From NCBI GenBank assembly GCA_013396635.1, contig WBMW01000162.1, forward strand, positions 718,903 to 782,902: a stretch of 64,000 nucleotides of DNA, in the 5' to 3' direction. This stretch comes from Penelope pileata (Eukaryota > Chordata > Aves > Galliformes > Cracidae). The notes beneath the pieces were generated by a model, which saw only the letters and a list, made by a program, of their open reading frames with translations, did no database searches and was not told the DNA's origin. The translations under genes and the position numbers were made by a program. Positions 24,541 through 35,358 of the stretch are shown one piece after another; position 1 is the first letter of the stretch, and the number at the start of each line of letters is the position of its first letter.

Positions 24541-24630
24541 AATTTGGATGCACTTAAAAACTACCCAAAAATCAGATGGCTGAAGTTCCATTAGTAGGAG
24601 TTTGAAAAATAACCAGTGCTGAAATTCAAG
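24541..24630 (+). other. Candidate noncoding exon
   Basis: The block is bounded by a strong polypyrimidine acceptor (CCAATTTTTTCCCCAG ending at 24540) and by a near-consensus donor (TTCAAG/GTAAGTC after 24630). All three + strand frames contain stops, so if it is an exon it belongs to a lncRNA or untranslated region. AG/GTAAG donors number only about four per strand by chance in 64 kb, and this one also has the best-paired acceptor. Even so, the pairing alone does not prove transcription. Confidence 0.25.
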
Positions 24631-25443
24631 GTAAGTCTTTTGAACAGCAGCAACTTCTCGAGTTTTATAGTAGAAATTCTCTAATTTTTTTAAAGTAAAA
24701 TTCTTTTGTGATAGAAATTAAAAAATTTGGTACTAAAATCTCCAAATCTCCAACCTTTTGTGAGTACTTCTTGTCTAATCTTCACTTAATCCTCCCTAAT
24801 GCCTTTCAGTGTAAATCTCTACTATGTGCAGCATCTTATTAGCAAGACAATGAAAATAACACAAGAAAAGTCTACTGAGCAGCATAAGGGGATTAAGGAA
24901 GGATTAAACAGTAGTGACACAATGGAAATGTTGAAGCTGTGTACTCACCATAAGTACTCTGCTTTCAACACTCTCACTGGGTCAGTTATCCAAGCCTTAG
25001 GATTGTCCTGTGGGACTGTGCTCTGCACGATGCAAGGTGGCAGGACCTAGCCTACATCTCATGACTTGGGGCCACTTCTCCCATGTAAGAAGAGAGACAA
25101 GGACCCTGTTCTTAACATATATGAAAAGCTGAGTGTGTAGGTACCAGAAAATGGATAGTAAAAGTTAACAGCTTCCTTGTAGACAGCAGAGCTTTGCATT
25201 TCTTTAGGATGATGATATGCTTTTAGTACTGTGCCTTTATCACCTGAAGGGTCTCCTTGCCATGCACAATGGGCCTCTTTCAGGGATCCTTCACCCTCAC
25301 CCTCCCCACACACATCTCCATCAAAGGCAGGTGAAGCACATATAGAATCTCTGAGACAGATTTTGGGGCCCAGCCCCATGCAAACCCACTTTGTCTGGCA
25401 GCTATTTGTATGAGAACTATCCTCAGGCCCTTATTCCACTTAC

Positions 25444-25514
25444 AGCATTCACTGGTGGGCAAAACATAGCGGTTGGAAGTGGAATTGCTCAGATCATGGC
25501 TCCCACTGAAATCT
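25444..25514 (-). other. Weak candidate exon (minus strand)
   Basis: On the minus strand an acceptor reading CTCTTCCCTGGCAG precedes a 71-bp block open in one frame (DFSGSHDLSNSTSNRYVLP and following). The block ends at a GCT/GTAAGTGG donor. The peptide is serine-rich and unrecognised. Both splice signals are reasonable, but the block is short enough for chance. Confidence 0.15.
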
Positions 25515-26588
25515 CTGCCAGGGAAGAGCCATGCCCCTGCTTCTACCAGCATGGAGAGCTGAGATATGGGGCCAGTGGGGACAGTAGCCAACCCCAGGCT
25601 GCATCTGTGCCCCACAGTGCACTCTCTCCTAGAAAAAATGGCCCTTAATCCAAAATAGATTCTTACTCAACACTTAAAACCAAGCCTATTTACTGCAGCA
25701 GAGCACAGTACTGACCTGACACTAGTTTAACTTCTCAGAGAGCCCACAGCAGGTTTCTACTAAGTTACTGGAGGGCCGACCTCCTCGTTAGGGAAGATGT
25801 TGTGCTATCAGAACTTAGTCCACAAAACAAGTAATGTGGCACCAAGCATTCACTTGCATCCTCTGCTGACCAGTGGCATCCCCAAGCTCAGGACAGCATC
25901 TCCTTTACATTAAATTGTGTATGAGCATCATTCACCAATGGGCAGGAGCAGCCAGGTCTGGCCAGGGCAGGCCCAGCACTCCTATCACTAAACTGGTAAC
26001 TGTGGGGGTTAAAAAAGCAAGAATGCAAAACCAGGCAGCAGCACATTGGTGAGGAAATGTGACCTTGAAAAGAAATCACCTTCCTTGGCAGGAGATGGAA
26101 AAGCCACAAAATTAGGGTACAGGACAGAGTACTTTGTGGTGAGCTTCAAGCCTCAGGCTAGGGCTTAACAGATCCAGACAGTGGTAAGGAAAGCACAAAA
26201 TCCCACTGCCAGGTGTGGTATGCCTTCCTCAGGTGTGGTGAGAACTTGGCACGGAGCCCATCCACAACACAGAGCAGTAACAGTGCTGCTGGCTTTTCTA
26301 CAGAGGCCTTTTTGCAGTGTGGGATTTGGCCAAAAGAGCCCTTTGGGAGCATTGCTCCATGGATAACGGGAAAGCAATATCATGGTGCAGAGACCCTGGC
26401 AAGTGCACAGACTCCTCTTCCTCTTACAGATGTGTCTTGGCAGCAAAAATCTTTGCATTAGTTTTTCACACACACAGAATGCCTGCAGGCTTCACTCTGC
26501 AGGAGCTCAGTACAGATGCAGCTCGCTGGGAGAGCTCACTCCAACAAGGAACCTTTTTTCCTCCCTCTATCAAAACTTCAAGAGTCTG

Positions 26589-26623
26589 AAGAAAAAGGAA
26601 AAAAAAGAAAAACAAGGAAAAAA
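26589..26623. repeat. Purine-rich low-complexity run
   Basis: Almost uninterrupted A/G (GAAAAAGG, AAAAAAGAAAAA, CAAGGAAAAAA). It encodes a lysine-rich stretch in overlapping frames, which explains the artificial openness there. Confidence 0.75.
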
Positions 26624-28059
26624 GACTCCCATGTGTCATGCCAAGCTCAGCCTATCGAGTTTGCAGGCTTGCACCGCTGCGGCTTACCCAGCAATCTGCA
26701 TGCACTGCACACAGACTGCTCTAATGACGCAGTCTCCACGCACTCACCCTGGGGAAACGCACGTCCTTCTGTGTCATGTCAGCTCCCTTACAGGAGGCTC
26801 ATATTTGAGCTCCCCTGACCTCTGCCACGCTGTGCTCTTACTTAAACAGAAGCTTTTCCCTCGGGGATTGTCCCATAACTGGTGCCTGGAGCTCTCCAGA
26901 AGACTGTCAGTGTTACTGCAACACATCGTCCGGGATGTCTCTTTCTGCTCTCAGGAACCCTACTGCAGCAGAGCTTTTCCAGCTATCATCTCCTGGGGTT
27001 TGTAATGAAAGAAAAACTCATCATTAACCTAACTAATTACTTCAAAAGGATGCTGCACAGAGTTTCATTCCACTTCTTCTTTCATCTCTGCCTTCCCTTT
27101 TATGTCTATTCCTCTGCCCCCCGCTCTTTCCACTGTGGGATTCCGAGTGTTTAGCTTGATTCTCTCCTGGATGCCAAAAGCAATAAGAGAAGTGTGAAAG
27201 AACAGAGGCACAGGACAGCCCATTGGAGACAGAGGTTCTCTGCACGTTACCAAGCAGGTCATTAAAGCAGAGTAGTGCTCTAGCTAATGAAAAGGAGTAG
27301 GAGGGGGCTGCACGGCTTACAGCAGTGCTTCAGCTGTGCTCCCACAAACCAAGCCCTCTGCTAGAACCTTGCTACACGCTTTGCATGGCAGGGAACACAC
27401 CACCTACAGGAGACCAGCTCTCCAAGATAAACCTTCGGGAAGTCCAGTTAGTCAAATTCAGCTCTGACCTCCTATTCTGTAATCCCTGCTGGTTTAAGAT
27501 AGCTATTTAAACACTCTTAGCAAAGAGGGAAAAGCGCATGGAAAACGCAGAGCGAAGCAGCTGCCCTCTCCCCAGCAGAGCTCTGAGCAGCAGAGCAGGA
27601 TGCCAAAAACTTGTCTTGGCATGTGAGCACACAGCAGGCTTTGGAGAGAGAAGTTGGAGGCTTTTGAGCTAACAAAGAAAAATTATTTCGGATGCTTTGC
27701 ATGCAAACACCTTTTTGCTGGATACTCTATCTACGTTTTGGTTTTGTAGAGAAGAGCCTTGGGTTACGCAGCTGTAGAAATGGGAAATCTGGCAACCACA
27801 TGCTCTCCAGCTTTTATCATCATCTACCTGAGCCTTCCTCAATTTAATTACAAAAGCTGTGCTAAGCACAGATGCCAAGAACACAGCCAAAAGCCCAAAA
27901 CTATTTTTCTGGTGGCAGGTGGAGCAACCATCTCTCTTTGCAGTGTCAACAAGCATCTATCAAACCGGCCCCTCTTCTGTCACTCCTTCCCTTTGTCGCT
28001 CCAGCTGCAGCTCTCACAGGCTTGCTCACAGGCAATCAACACTGTTGAGTTTTTTCCTA

Positions 28060-28359
28060 GAGCACAAAGCACATTAGAAGACAAAAGCAATGCCTGCAAT
28101 GAGACCTGGCTGTTCCTTCCACTTGCAGAGCCCCTGTTTCCCAGGCCAGCTCTCCCAGCGTGGCCAGGAGCAAGGAGATGAGCTCCTGTGGCACCCGTAA
28201 GGCAGCCACGGCCTTCACCTCCTTAGGGTCTTCCTCAAAGAGATTACAGATCTCCAGAAACCAGCAAAGATTAACGTTTCTCTGCCAATTTCCAATACCT
28301 GCCTGGGTCAGCAGGGCTTGCAAGTGTGAAAGCTCAGCCAGGTAAGAGCTGCTAAGCAA
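28060..28359 (-). other. Coding-like block, unidentified
   Basis: The minus strand is open for 101 codons. The predicted peptide has an amphipathic helical texture, with pieces SYLAELSHLQALLTQAG, CWFLEICNLFEEDPKEVKAV and LRVPQELISLLLATLGELAW. This recalls the alternating leucines of HEAT/ARM-type helices, but I recognise no specific family. A CAG/GTATTG donor-like site follows the first piece. On the opposite strand a CAG/GTAAGA donor ends at 28340 with a pyrimidine-rich acceptor-like stretch before 28310, so the strand is ambiguous. It may be an exon, a decayed exon or chance. Confidence 0.25.
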
Positions 28360-29517
28360 TACATCTTTTGTTTATGGGTCAACACGGGCTGCAAGAAGAG
28401 GGCAGAGTCCCAGCATCACCTCAATCCATCTTTGCTTTGCCATGCAGCAGCTGCACTGCCTGCAAGGCTGCCCCAGCAGCTCCTGGTGCCCCAGGAAGCA
28501 GCATCAGAAGGCATCTGTGAATGCTTTCACCCCAGAAAAAAGTTCTCAGAGCTGCTATTTTCCCCAGCAGTATTTTGGTTCTTTTACAGCAGCGTACCAA
28601 CTCCTTGATGCAGGAGCAATCCATACAATAATGTTTACTTCAAAAGTATTTTCCTTTGCATTAGTGGAATACGGGCTAGAAGCAGAGATGTCAAATAGAG
28701 AAGCACTGGCATAATCCCAGTGGGTTACACATGCTTAAAAACACAAACTGCATTATTCAGTGAGCAGCACCTAAGCAGAGTGTGTTTCATTGGCACAACC
28801 AAGCTATTCCTGTTCTAATTTTTGTCGGTTCTTGCAGGGTCAAAAGTCAAAACTCAGGAAATCTGTGGGCATTTCCTGGGCTCTCAGTGTGGCAACCCAG
28901 TGTTATAGGCTCTGCTGGGCAATCTAATTCCATCTGAACACTGAGAGCTGCCACGATGCACTCAGCTCACAGCTGTATTTTCCCATGTCTAAATTCCAGC
29001 TTTTATTTTCTTCAGAAAATTCTCACTCATTCTCCTAACTGAATCTCTGTCGTACTCCCATGGACAGCATCACTTCCAATGACTTTAACAGAGCAGAGCT
29101 GGGACCACACGATGGTAATCACAGAAAGTTCTGCGCTTAACCACAGCCATAACTCCCCATAACTCACCCCAGCACGACTGCAGTGCACACCACCCCTTTC
29201 AGCAGCAATCAGGCTGGGCTATCAGCTCCAGCTTTGTCAAATGCCTAGAACCACATGCAAGCCAAAGTAAACAAAGGATGTGAATTCGAGAACTTGAGAT
29301 GTTTCACCATGGGGATGTAACAGCATCTGTGGTCATTCACTGAGAATCTCCTGTTCCTTATATGCAGAAGGGACCTCCCCAAAATCCCCATTTCACCCTG
29401 GGCAAGTGGCGGACCCAGAGCAGCTCCCAACCTGTCCATGTCCTGGTCTCTCCACCTGTAACACAGCAGTGGAGATCAGGCTCTTCCATCCATGCTCAAG
29501 TCCCAAATAGAAAAGTG
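28360..29517. other. Unique DNA, no gene recognised
   Basis: A minus-strand frame at 28421-28624 ends in a leucine- and alanine-rich peptide but lacks a usable splice exit before its stop. A good acceptor-like TTTTTGTCGGTTCTTGCAG near 28820-28838 on + has only a short open frame after it. No repeat element is recognised. Confidence 0.45.
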
Positions 29518-29662
29518 ACCTGATTTCCAGGAGTCCTGAGCACCACAAATTCCCATTGAAATCAAGGATAACAACAAGATTCAGCACCTTCGAAAATGAG
29601 GCCATGTACACTCCGAGGTGGCTAGGCACACATTTAGAAGCGAGTTTGAAAATCTGGCCTGC
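29518..29662. repeat. Ancient palindromic MITE-like amniote repeat
   Basis: The left arm ACCTGATTTCCAGGAGTCCT, then GAGCACC, leads to a centre containing TTCCCATTGAAATCAA. The right arm CAGCACCTTCGAAAATGAGG, then CC, is the imperfect reverse complement of the left. A second module ends GTTTGAAAATCTGGCC. This matches my memory of a palindromic repeat common in reptile and bird DNA whose arms contain CTGAAAATCAGGCC and whose centre reads CCCATTGAAGTCAATGGG. I do not recall its database name. Divergence is high, as for an element that predates birds. Confidence 0.65.
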
Positions 29663-30500
29663 TAATTTTACTTTCCAACAAACAGCTTCTTATTTATAGC
29701 TCAGACTGTATCAAGTATAGCACATAGTATCCACCCAGGAACTGGGGTGAAAGGCAAGAATGAGGACAAAAAATGCAAGAGGAATTTAAAAGGTTTGAAA
29801 GAAGAGAGGGGGAGGGAAAGCAGTGATTTTCTTTAAGTTAAATTACACCGGATATTTGAGAAGAGGGACAGTGCATCACACAGGGCAGGGTCACAGAGCA
29901 GTGGAGAGGGGCTGCTGGCAGTGCTCAGGGCTACAGACAGCCTGGTAACCCAAGCAGTGATGTTATCCAGAAGGGGATTTTGAGCTGAGTACAGAAACTG
30001 GAGACCTGCAGTCCTCCCTTGCCCATCTACAAGCAAACATCAAAAATCCTGCAAAGTCCAGAATAACTATGCAACATTTTTTTCAAATTATTTTTCCAAA
30101 ATCAGGCCTTAAAAGAAAGAGAACTAAATATGAGCAAGTAGATACCTTCATAATATCTGCCCAAGTCTTGCACAGCAGCAGATCCGAAGCCTCTGGGAAG
30201 CTCTGCTGTGAAACTGGTCCTTATGGAACTAGGCAAGGGTTTGGAGGAATCCCTGCACAGCTCTCACATCCTAAATTCCCCACAGACTTCACTTAAAGGT
30301 CCAGTCCTGAGGAACACATCTTACACAGCCCACATGAATGAGTAGGGACACAAATTTTGTACTCATGTGCCCAAGATCAGTATTTTGCTCTATGGGCTAT
30401 CCTTTCCTCTGCAAGACAAAGCTGCAAGAAGTACTTCATACAAACCAAATTTAAAAACATTGAGTATTTACCATGTGGAATTACAATCAAGTGTAATTTT

Positions 30501-30522
30501 AAAAACAAACAAACAAACAACA
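30501..30522. repeat. (AAAC)5 microsatellite
   Basis: Five nearly perfect AAAC units. Confidence 0.85.
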
Positions 30523-31318
30523 GATACCTACAAGCACAGAAGCTTAACATTTAGATAACAACTGTAATTCTCTGCTTCTCACCTGCAGGCCCACAACAGC
30601 ACCAGGTGCAGGAACAACCACCTCTTATTTTTTTAATCTGTATCTCCAAGGAAGAAGTGTTCCTTTCCAACCTCCTCTCCAGCACACGCAGAGTTAACTA
30701 GCACTCAACTAACCCAGAAGCACAAGCACACCATGTGCCAGGTCTGTCTCTCCAGAGGCTGCTGTGCCCCAGGATTTATTCTCCTGCCTGTTCACATGTG
30801 CATTTCAGCCTAGGTGAACCCTGCTGCATCTCAGGAGAGTCCATAGCTCCCTCTTGTGTCACTACAGCACTGCTGGTCCTTGCACCCACGGCTCTCCAGC
30901 CACCCTTTGCACCTGGCCACCTCACCTTTGAGCACAATCTCACCCTGCTGGCACTATACCTTCACTTGACACCTGCTGGTTCAGGCTGCAGTCTCCTACT
31001 TTTCCTGCCTGCTGCCTGCACGTGGTGTTGTCCAGGCTGCAGGGTTGTAGATCAATACCTCAGGGCAGCGCTGATCGGAGCAGGGTGAGCAGATGAAGTC
31101 AGCTTGCTGCAGCACACTGTGGGGAGGGTGCTGTACCTGGGTGTGTTTGCAGGAAGACAAGAGAAGTCTGCAATGACACATGGCTGGAACGCTGCACCTG
31201 ATGAAGTGGCTGTGTTTGAGGTTTCAAAGTACATTTTAAGCCCATCAGAGAACAGTGGGGGAATAGTGTTTCTTGTGTTTTAGGAGCCTGAATTATTCAT
31301 TATTTCAAAGAAAGGAGC

Positions 31319-31352
31319 TTTCTTCTTCTTCTTCTTTTTTTTTTTTTTTTTT
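31319..31352. repeat. (TTC)n plus poly(T) tract
   Basis: About five TTC units pass directly into a run of roughly 18 T. Such compound pyrimidine tracts are slippage-prone. Confidence 0.85.
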
Positions 31353-32269
31353 AAGAGTTTAGAACAGATTCAGGGAGAAAGGAATCAAATAGATGGATGC
31401 CCCAACACACACTTATCTGAAGGGAAATGTGCTAAGCAGTTAAGCATCCTACTTTCTACACAAGAGAGCTGTCAGAGTGCCTGAGCACAGCTACCTTAAC
31501 GCACTATATTTTCACTGACGTTCTCCCATTGATGCTTTTCACACATTGTCCCTTTCTAACATTCCTCTTCAGATTCAGAGGAAATGAAGGACCGGCTGAA
31601 TCAGAGCCAAGATGCATTTGTATCCATTTTTGCCCATTTCCTCTTGGTTTATATCACCAATTAAGTGTTACCACCATGTATTAAATGGAATTAGCTTGTT
31701 GTTAAAAGGCAGCGACAGAAGGAAAAGAGATTTATACACTGCTGTTCTTGCTAAGCAGCTTGATTCTGATGGATGCTACCAGACATTAGTCACCATCAAA
31801 TGAACCGAACTGAATCACGCGGCCACGCAGGTAACAAACCCTGCAGTAGGAACTGCTCTTCAAGGTGACCCCATCAGAGCCACAAGAATAAGGAGCGACC
31901 CCAGTGCCAAATGCATCTGAAAGGACCAGAGCTGGCGAGCCAGCAGTGAGTTCCTGCCTTTGGTCTCTGCTAGGACACCGTGCCCTCAGAGCCAGGGAGG
32001 AGGACATGGAGGCATGGGACAGGAAGAACCATGCTGCTGTGGGCAGCACCGGCCAGCCTGGTGCGGAGATGTGCCCAGCTCCAGCTGAAAACATGACTTC
32101 ACTACTGAGGCCAGACTTGCAGCTGCTATTAAGTGACTTTATTTTCCTCCGTCCTCTACAAGCTCTTCTCCAACACGGATTATTCCTGCCAATTCTTCAT
32201 TCCCATAAACTGTTTGTTGTAATTTTTGGAGCGTTTGGAAATTTCATCTTATTCCCAGAGGTTTATCAC

Positions 32270-32446
32270 CTCCCAGAAGCGCTCCCTTTCGAGCCAATAT
32301 TTCTCACACTGGCATTCAGCCTGGAGGTGAATTTCTTCAGCGAGTTCAAGCATAATCTGTTCAGTATGTTCTTTATGATAATCAGCATACAGAGCAGTGT
32401 GATCTTCTGATGACACATTTAATGCAAAACCACGCTCTTTGTTTTG
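32270..32446 (-). CDS. Best candidate coding exon, gene unidentified
   Basis: On the minus strand a pyrimidine-rich acceptor (GACTTTTCCTTTAAAG) precedes a block of exactly 177 bases, 59 sense codons with no stop. It ends at a GGGAG/GTGATA donor, which gives a symmetric phase 0-0 exon. The peptide starts QNKERGFALNVSSEDHTALY, continues ADYHKEHTEQIMLELAEEIH and ends LQAECQCEKYWLERERFWE. It is acidic and probably helical or coiled-coil. The frame continues only a few codons past the donor before a stop, as expected for an intron. I do not recognise the protein. The block at 35268-35358 on the same strand could be an upstream exon of the same gene, but the phases require at least one more exon between them. 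Confidence 0.35.
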
Positions 32447-34718
32447 CTTTAAAGGAAAAGTCTGACATAGAAAGCTGAATGCCCAGATGGGATTTTCATT
32501 GGAAACAAAATCCAGACCTTGAATTGTGCAGCCCCCAGGGACAGGGATGTAAGGCTGCAGCACTCTCTGGCTTTCTCTCTTCCTTTATATTAACTTCATC
32601 CCTATGCAGCAGCACAACAGAAACAAAAGGATGCACACTCAGAAAAATACTACAGGATGGGAAAAGCTGAATTCCAGCTTTAATACTCAATTTTACCTCT
32701 GCTTTCCTTCAACTTTCTGTGTATGCACACAGCATTTTGGGTCACTACCTTTAAAACGTACGGCCATAGGTAAGCATAGCCAGGGGACACAGCTACAATT
32801 TGCTCTGGGACTCTTCACTGAACTTCCCAACTTTGCTGCAATTAAAAATTTTAAATTACTTAGAAGGAGGCTGTTGGCTTTTTTTCCCCCTCAATCACTT
32901 TAATGGAAGTTTCTAACTTTATCAGAATCCCAGGAGACTGGGTAATTATTTACCTTCCCTTTTCCCTTTAGGAAATTTTTGAAGTGTGACTTACTTCACT
33001 TTCTTTGTATAGTGCTTTGAGTCCTAGCAACAGAACTGCTGGAAATTGATAGCTAGTGCTAATTACTCACACACCACGTTGAAATCCTCCTGAGTATTTA
33101 GCAGAAATTGAAAACTAAGTTATAAAAGTTTGGTTACTTTTGGATTTAGGACTGGTCATTTATCCACTAAAAATACTGCATGGAAGTTGCCTGGCACTGA
33201 GGCTGGACACAGACACAGACTCAGTGACCCAGAGCAGGCAAGAAGCACTGATTTGCACCTAAAAGGCATAGCACAAACCCAGAGCAGCCTCAGCTCTGCC
33301 CAAGCTTTGCTGGAGGCTGGGAGTCTTTGGGAAATAACGACCTTGATGGCTTGAGCCAATCTATAGAGCAGTTGGATTTGGGCAGCTGAGTCTGGATGCT
33401 TGGGCCAGAACTCCATGTTAAGTATAATCTCACCAACACTACATTTTTCAGTAGTAATAATATTAGTTTGACAGATCTCACACTTCACGCTTCAGAGTAA
33501 TACTCAGCTCTCACAAATTTTCCATTTTACCTTGCCTCTGCTTTCTGCCAGCTCCTCCTGGCTTTCTAGGATGTATCTCTGGCCACCACTGCTGAGAGGG
33601 GAGAGCTGAAGGCTCCGCAGCTGTCACACCCGTGCAGCTCCTCGCTCCTGTACTTTGTCCCTGCTGCAATCACAGCCAGAGCCAGAGCAAGCCTCTGAGG
33701 AGTAGAAGGGCAATGACTGCAATGCAAGGGGAAACAATTCTTCAAAAATCCAGAATGTTAGGGTGGAAAAAATCATGAGAAACACCAGGACACCTCCAGA
33801 GGTCACTCGATCCATTCCTCCATCACAGCAAAGGATCCACTTCCAGCAGGCTTTCTGTCTGGCATGCTACTTAGAACTCCCACTAATGATCCCACAACGT
33901 GCTCAAGAGATTCCCTACCCCTACCAGACAGCACAACTCTACCTGAAGCCCTGTTACTTCTTGCCCTGTTCTGAGGGGCCACCAGAATGAATGCACTTTC
34001 ACCACCTCCATTTGGGAGTCTGCAAGCTGGTCCAGCTCTGCTGTGTGCTCTGAAGTCTTCCCATGCTCTGTGCCATGGGGTCTGCACCAGGTTATAGCCC
34101 TGGTAATTCTCTCACACATGGCCATGGGCACGTTGTGGCTGCTGCACTGCCAGTGAGCGTGAGACGTGTGTGCAACGGTCACATCGTGGGGTTTGTGGGC
34201 AAAATTCAGGAGGGAAACTGTTGCCTTACAGAAGCAAATAGGGTATTTAGACTTTGACAAATGTAGCACAGTGCATCCTAAAAGGGATTTCCCTGTAAAT
34301 TAATTGATGAGAGAGGGATACACAGCAAGCAAAATTTACACAACTCCAAGGTGGATTTTCCTGCACAGCAGTCAGCCCTACAGGCAGTGCAGTCTGCATG
34401 GTTCTAAGCAGGAAGAATTATCAGTGTCTGAAGGAAGAAGGCTTGCTGCATTTCCCATTAACTCTCTTTGCCATCTGATTACAGCCAGCTTGCATGAGGC
34501 ATGGGGGAGCACAGGAGCTGCTGTGCCCATCCACATGTCCCTGGACAGCCCCACCGAGGCTGTCTGTGCCAAGTGAAGTGACACTGTGCTGCTTGGAGAT
34601 GGGCAGGGCTCCTCCACCACCACTGCCCTCACCTCACCTCCCCACCCCATTTCAGGGGTCTCTTTCTGCAGCCACAGAGGGAGACGTGTTTCTCTGCACT
34701 GACCCTTCTGGACCATAT
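32447..34718. other. Unique DNA, no gene recognised
   Basis: Overlapping frames of 60-130 codons occur on both strands (for example 33156-33488 and 33883-34269 on -), without splice support or recognisable domains. An AT-rich section lies at 32830-33130. No transposon tail is visible until the CR1 at 34719. Confidence 0.5.
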
Positions 34719-34925
34719 GGAATCACAGCCTGATTGAAGGCCATCCAGTTCCAACCCTCTGCCAAGAGCAGGGTTGCCACCCACCAGATCAGGTTGCCCA
34801 AAGCCCAGCCTGGCCTTGGTCACCTCCAGGGATGAGGCACCCCCAGGAAACCTGCCCAGATAGGAAACCAGATCCCTGGGCAGTAAGTGGTTCAAGCTAC
34901 TCACTACCATCTTGAGCACAGACAC
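34719..34925 (-). mobile_element. CR1: CR1 LINE 3' fragment
   Basis: The + strand reads GGAATCACAGCCTGATTGAA, then GGCCATCCAGTTCCAACCCT, then GCAGGGTTGCCACCCACCAG, ATCAGGTTGCCCAAAGCCC and AGCCTGGCCTTGGTCACCTC. This is the complement of the conserved CR1 3' region. The terminal octamer repeats are reduced to one unit. The part beyond 34860 (CTGGGCAGTAAGTGG) is more eroded. Confidence 0.92.
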
Positions 34926-35267
34926 TCGATAGTCACAACACCTACATTAGGTATCTGTTGTAAGCAGCCTATGTGAGACCTCAAGTCAGCGTGTGTGAAT
35001 TGGGACAATTCAGCTGACAGATGGGCATATGCTATTTATCTCCCTTGTATGGCTGCAGGAGAAAAAAGAGAACTAATTCCCAAGACAGCGCTGAGATCCA
35101 CCAGCAGAGTCAGAAAAACAGTCAAGCATTATCACAGATAGTTTGGGAAGGAGCTGGACATCTGTAGGCTTGTGGATATCAAGTTATAAAGCATCACAGA
35201 CCTGGCTTGTGAATCATATTATCCACATTCATCAGCCAACTAATGTGAGAATTGTCCCAGTACTTAC

Positions 35268-35358
35268 CACTGCTTTGAACAATCTTATCAAAAGTCAGCA
35301 CGAACAGTTTCTTGCTGGCTTGGCTGGCATCTGGGGAGTTGCATTGTTTTCCTTCCAG
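35268..35358 (-). CDS. Candidate coding exon, gene unidentified
   Basis: On the minus strand a long pyrimidine-rich stretch ending TGCTCTGGAAAG precedes 91 bases open in one frame, followed by a perfect GTAAGTA donor. The peptide starts LEGKQCNSPDASQASKK and ends KLFVLTFDKIVQSSG, leaving the exon in phase 1. A second possible acceptor (CTCCCCAG) would start it at 35330. The donor is among the strongest in the window. The product is not recognised and the block is short, so chance cannot be excluded. Confidence 0.25.

Larger units (their letters stand above)
24631..28056. other. Unique DNA with overlapping chance open frames
   Basis: A GC-richer section at 26160-27000 holds overlapping open frames of 80-207 codons on + and 64-102 on -. 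The longest (26382-27005) passes straight through a purine-rich low-complexity run and has no recognisable domain, so I do not call a gene. No transposon tail is visible. Confidence 0.5.
29663..32269. other. Unique DNA with simple repeats, no gene recognised
   Basis: Contains an (AAAC)n run at 30501-30522 and a (TTC)n-poly(T) tract at 31319-31352. A minus-strand frame ending near 31793 carries a CGSDGVT word that superficially recalls a Kazal domain, but the cysteine spacing is wrong. No exon is called. Confidence 0.5.

Noticed and set aside
26382..27005. 207-codon open frame on +
   Set aside because: It crosses a purine-rich low-complexity run, overlaps other long frames in different phases and has no recognisable domain; GC-rich low-stop composition explains it.
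31786..31880. Minus-strand peptide with CGSDGVT and a C-x2-C, resembling the end of a Kazal inhibitor domain
   Set aside because: Cysteine spacing is 12 instead of 10, the final cysteine is missing and no upstream cysteines or exon borders fit; coincidental.
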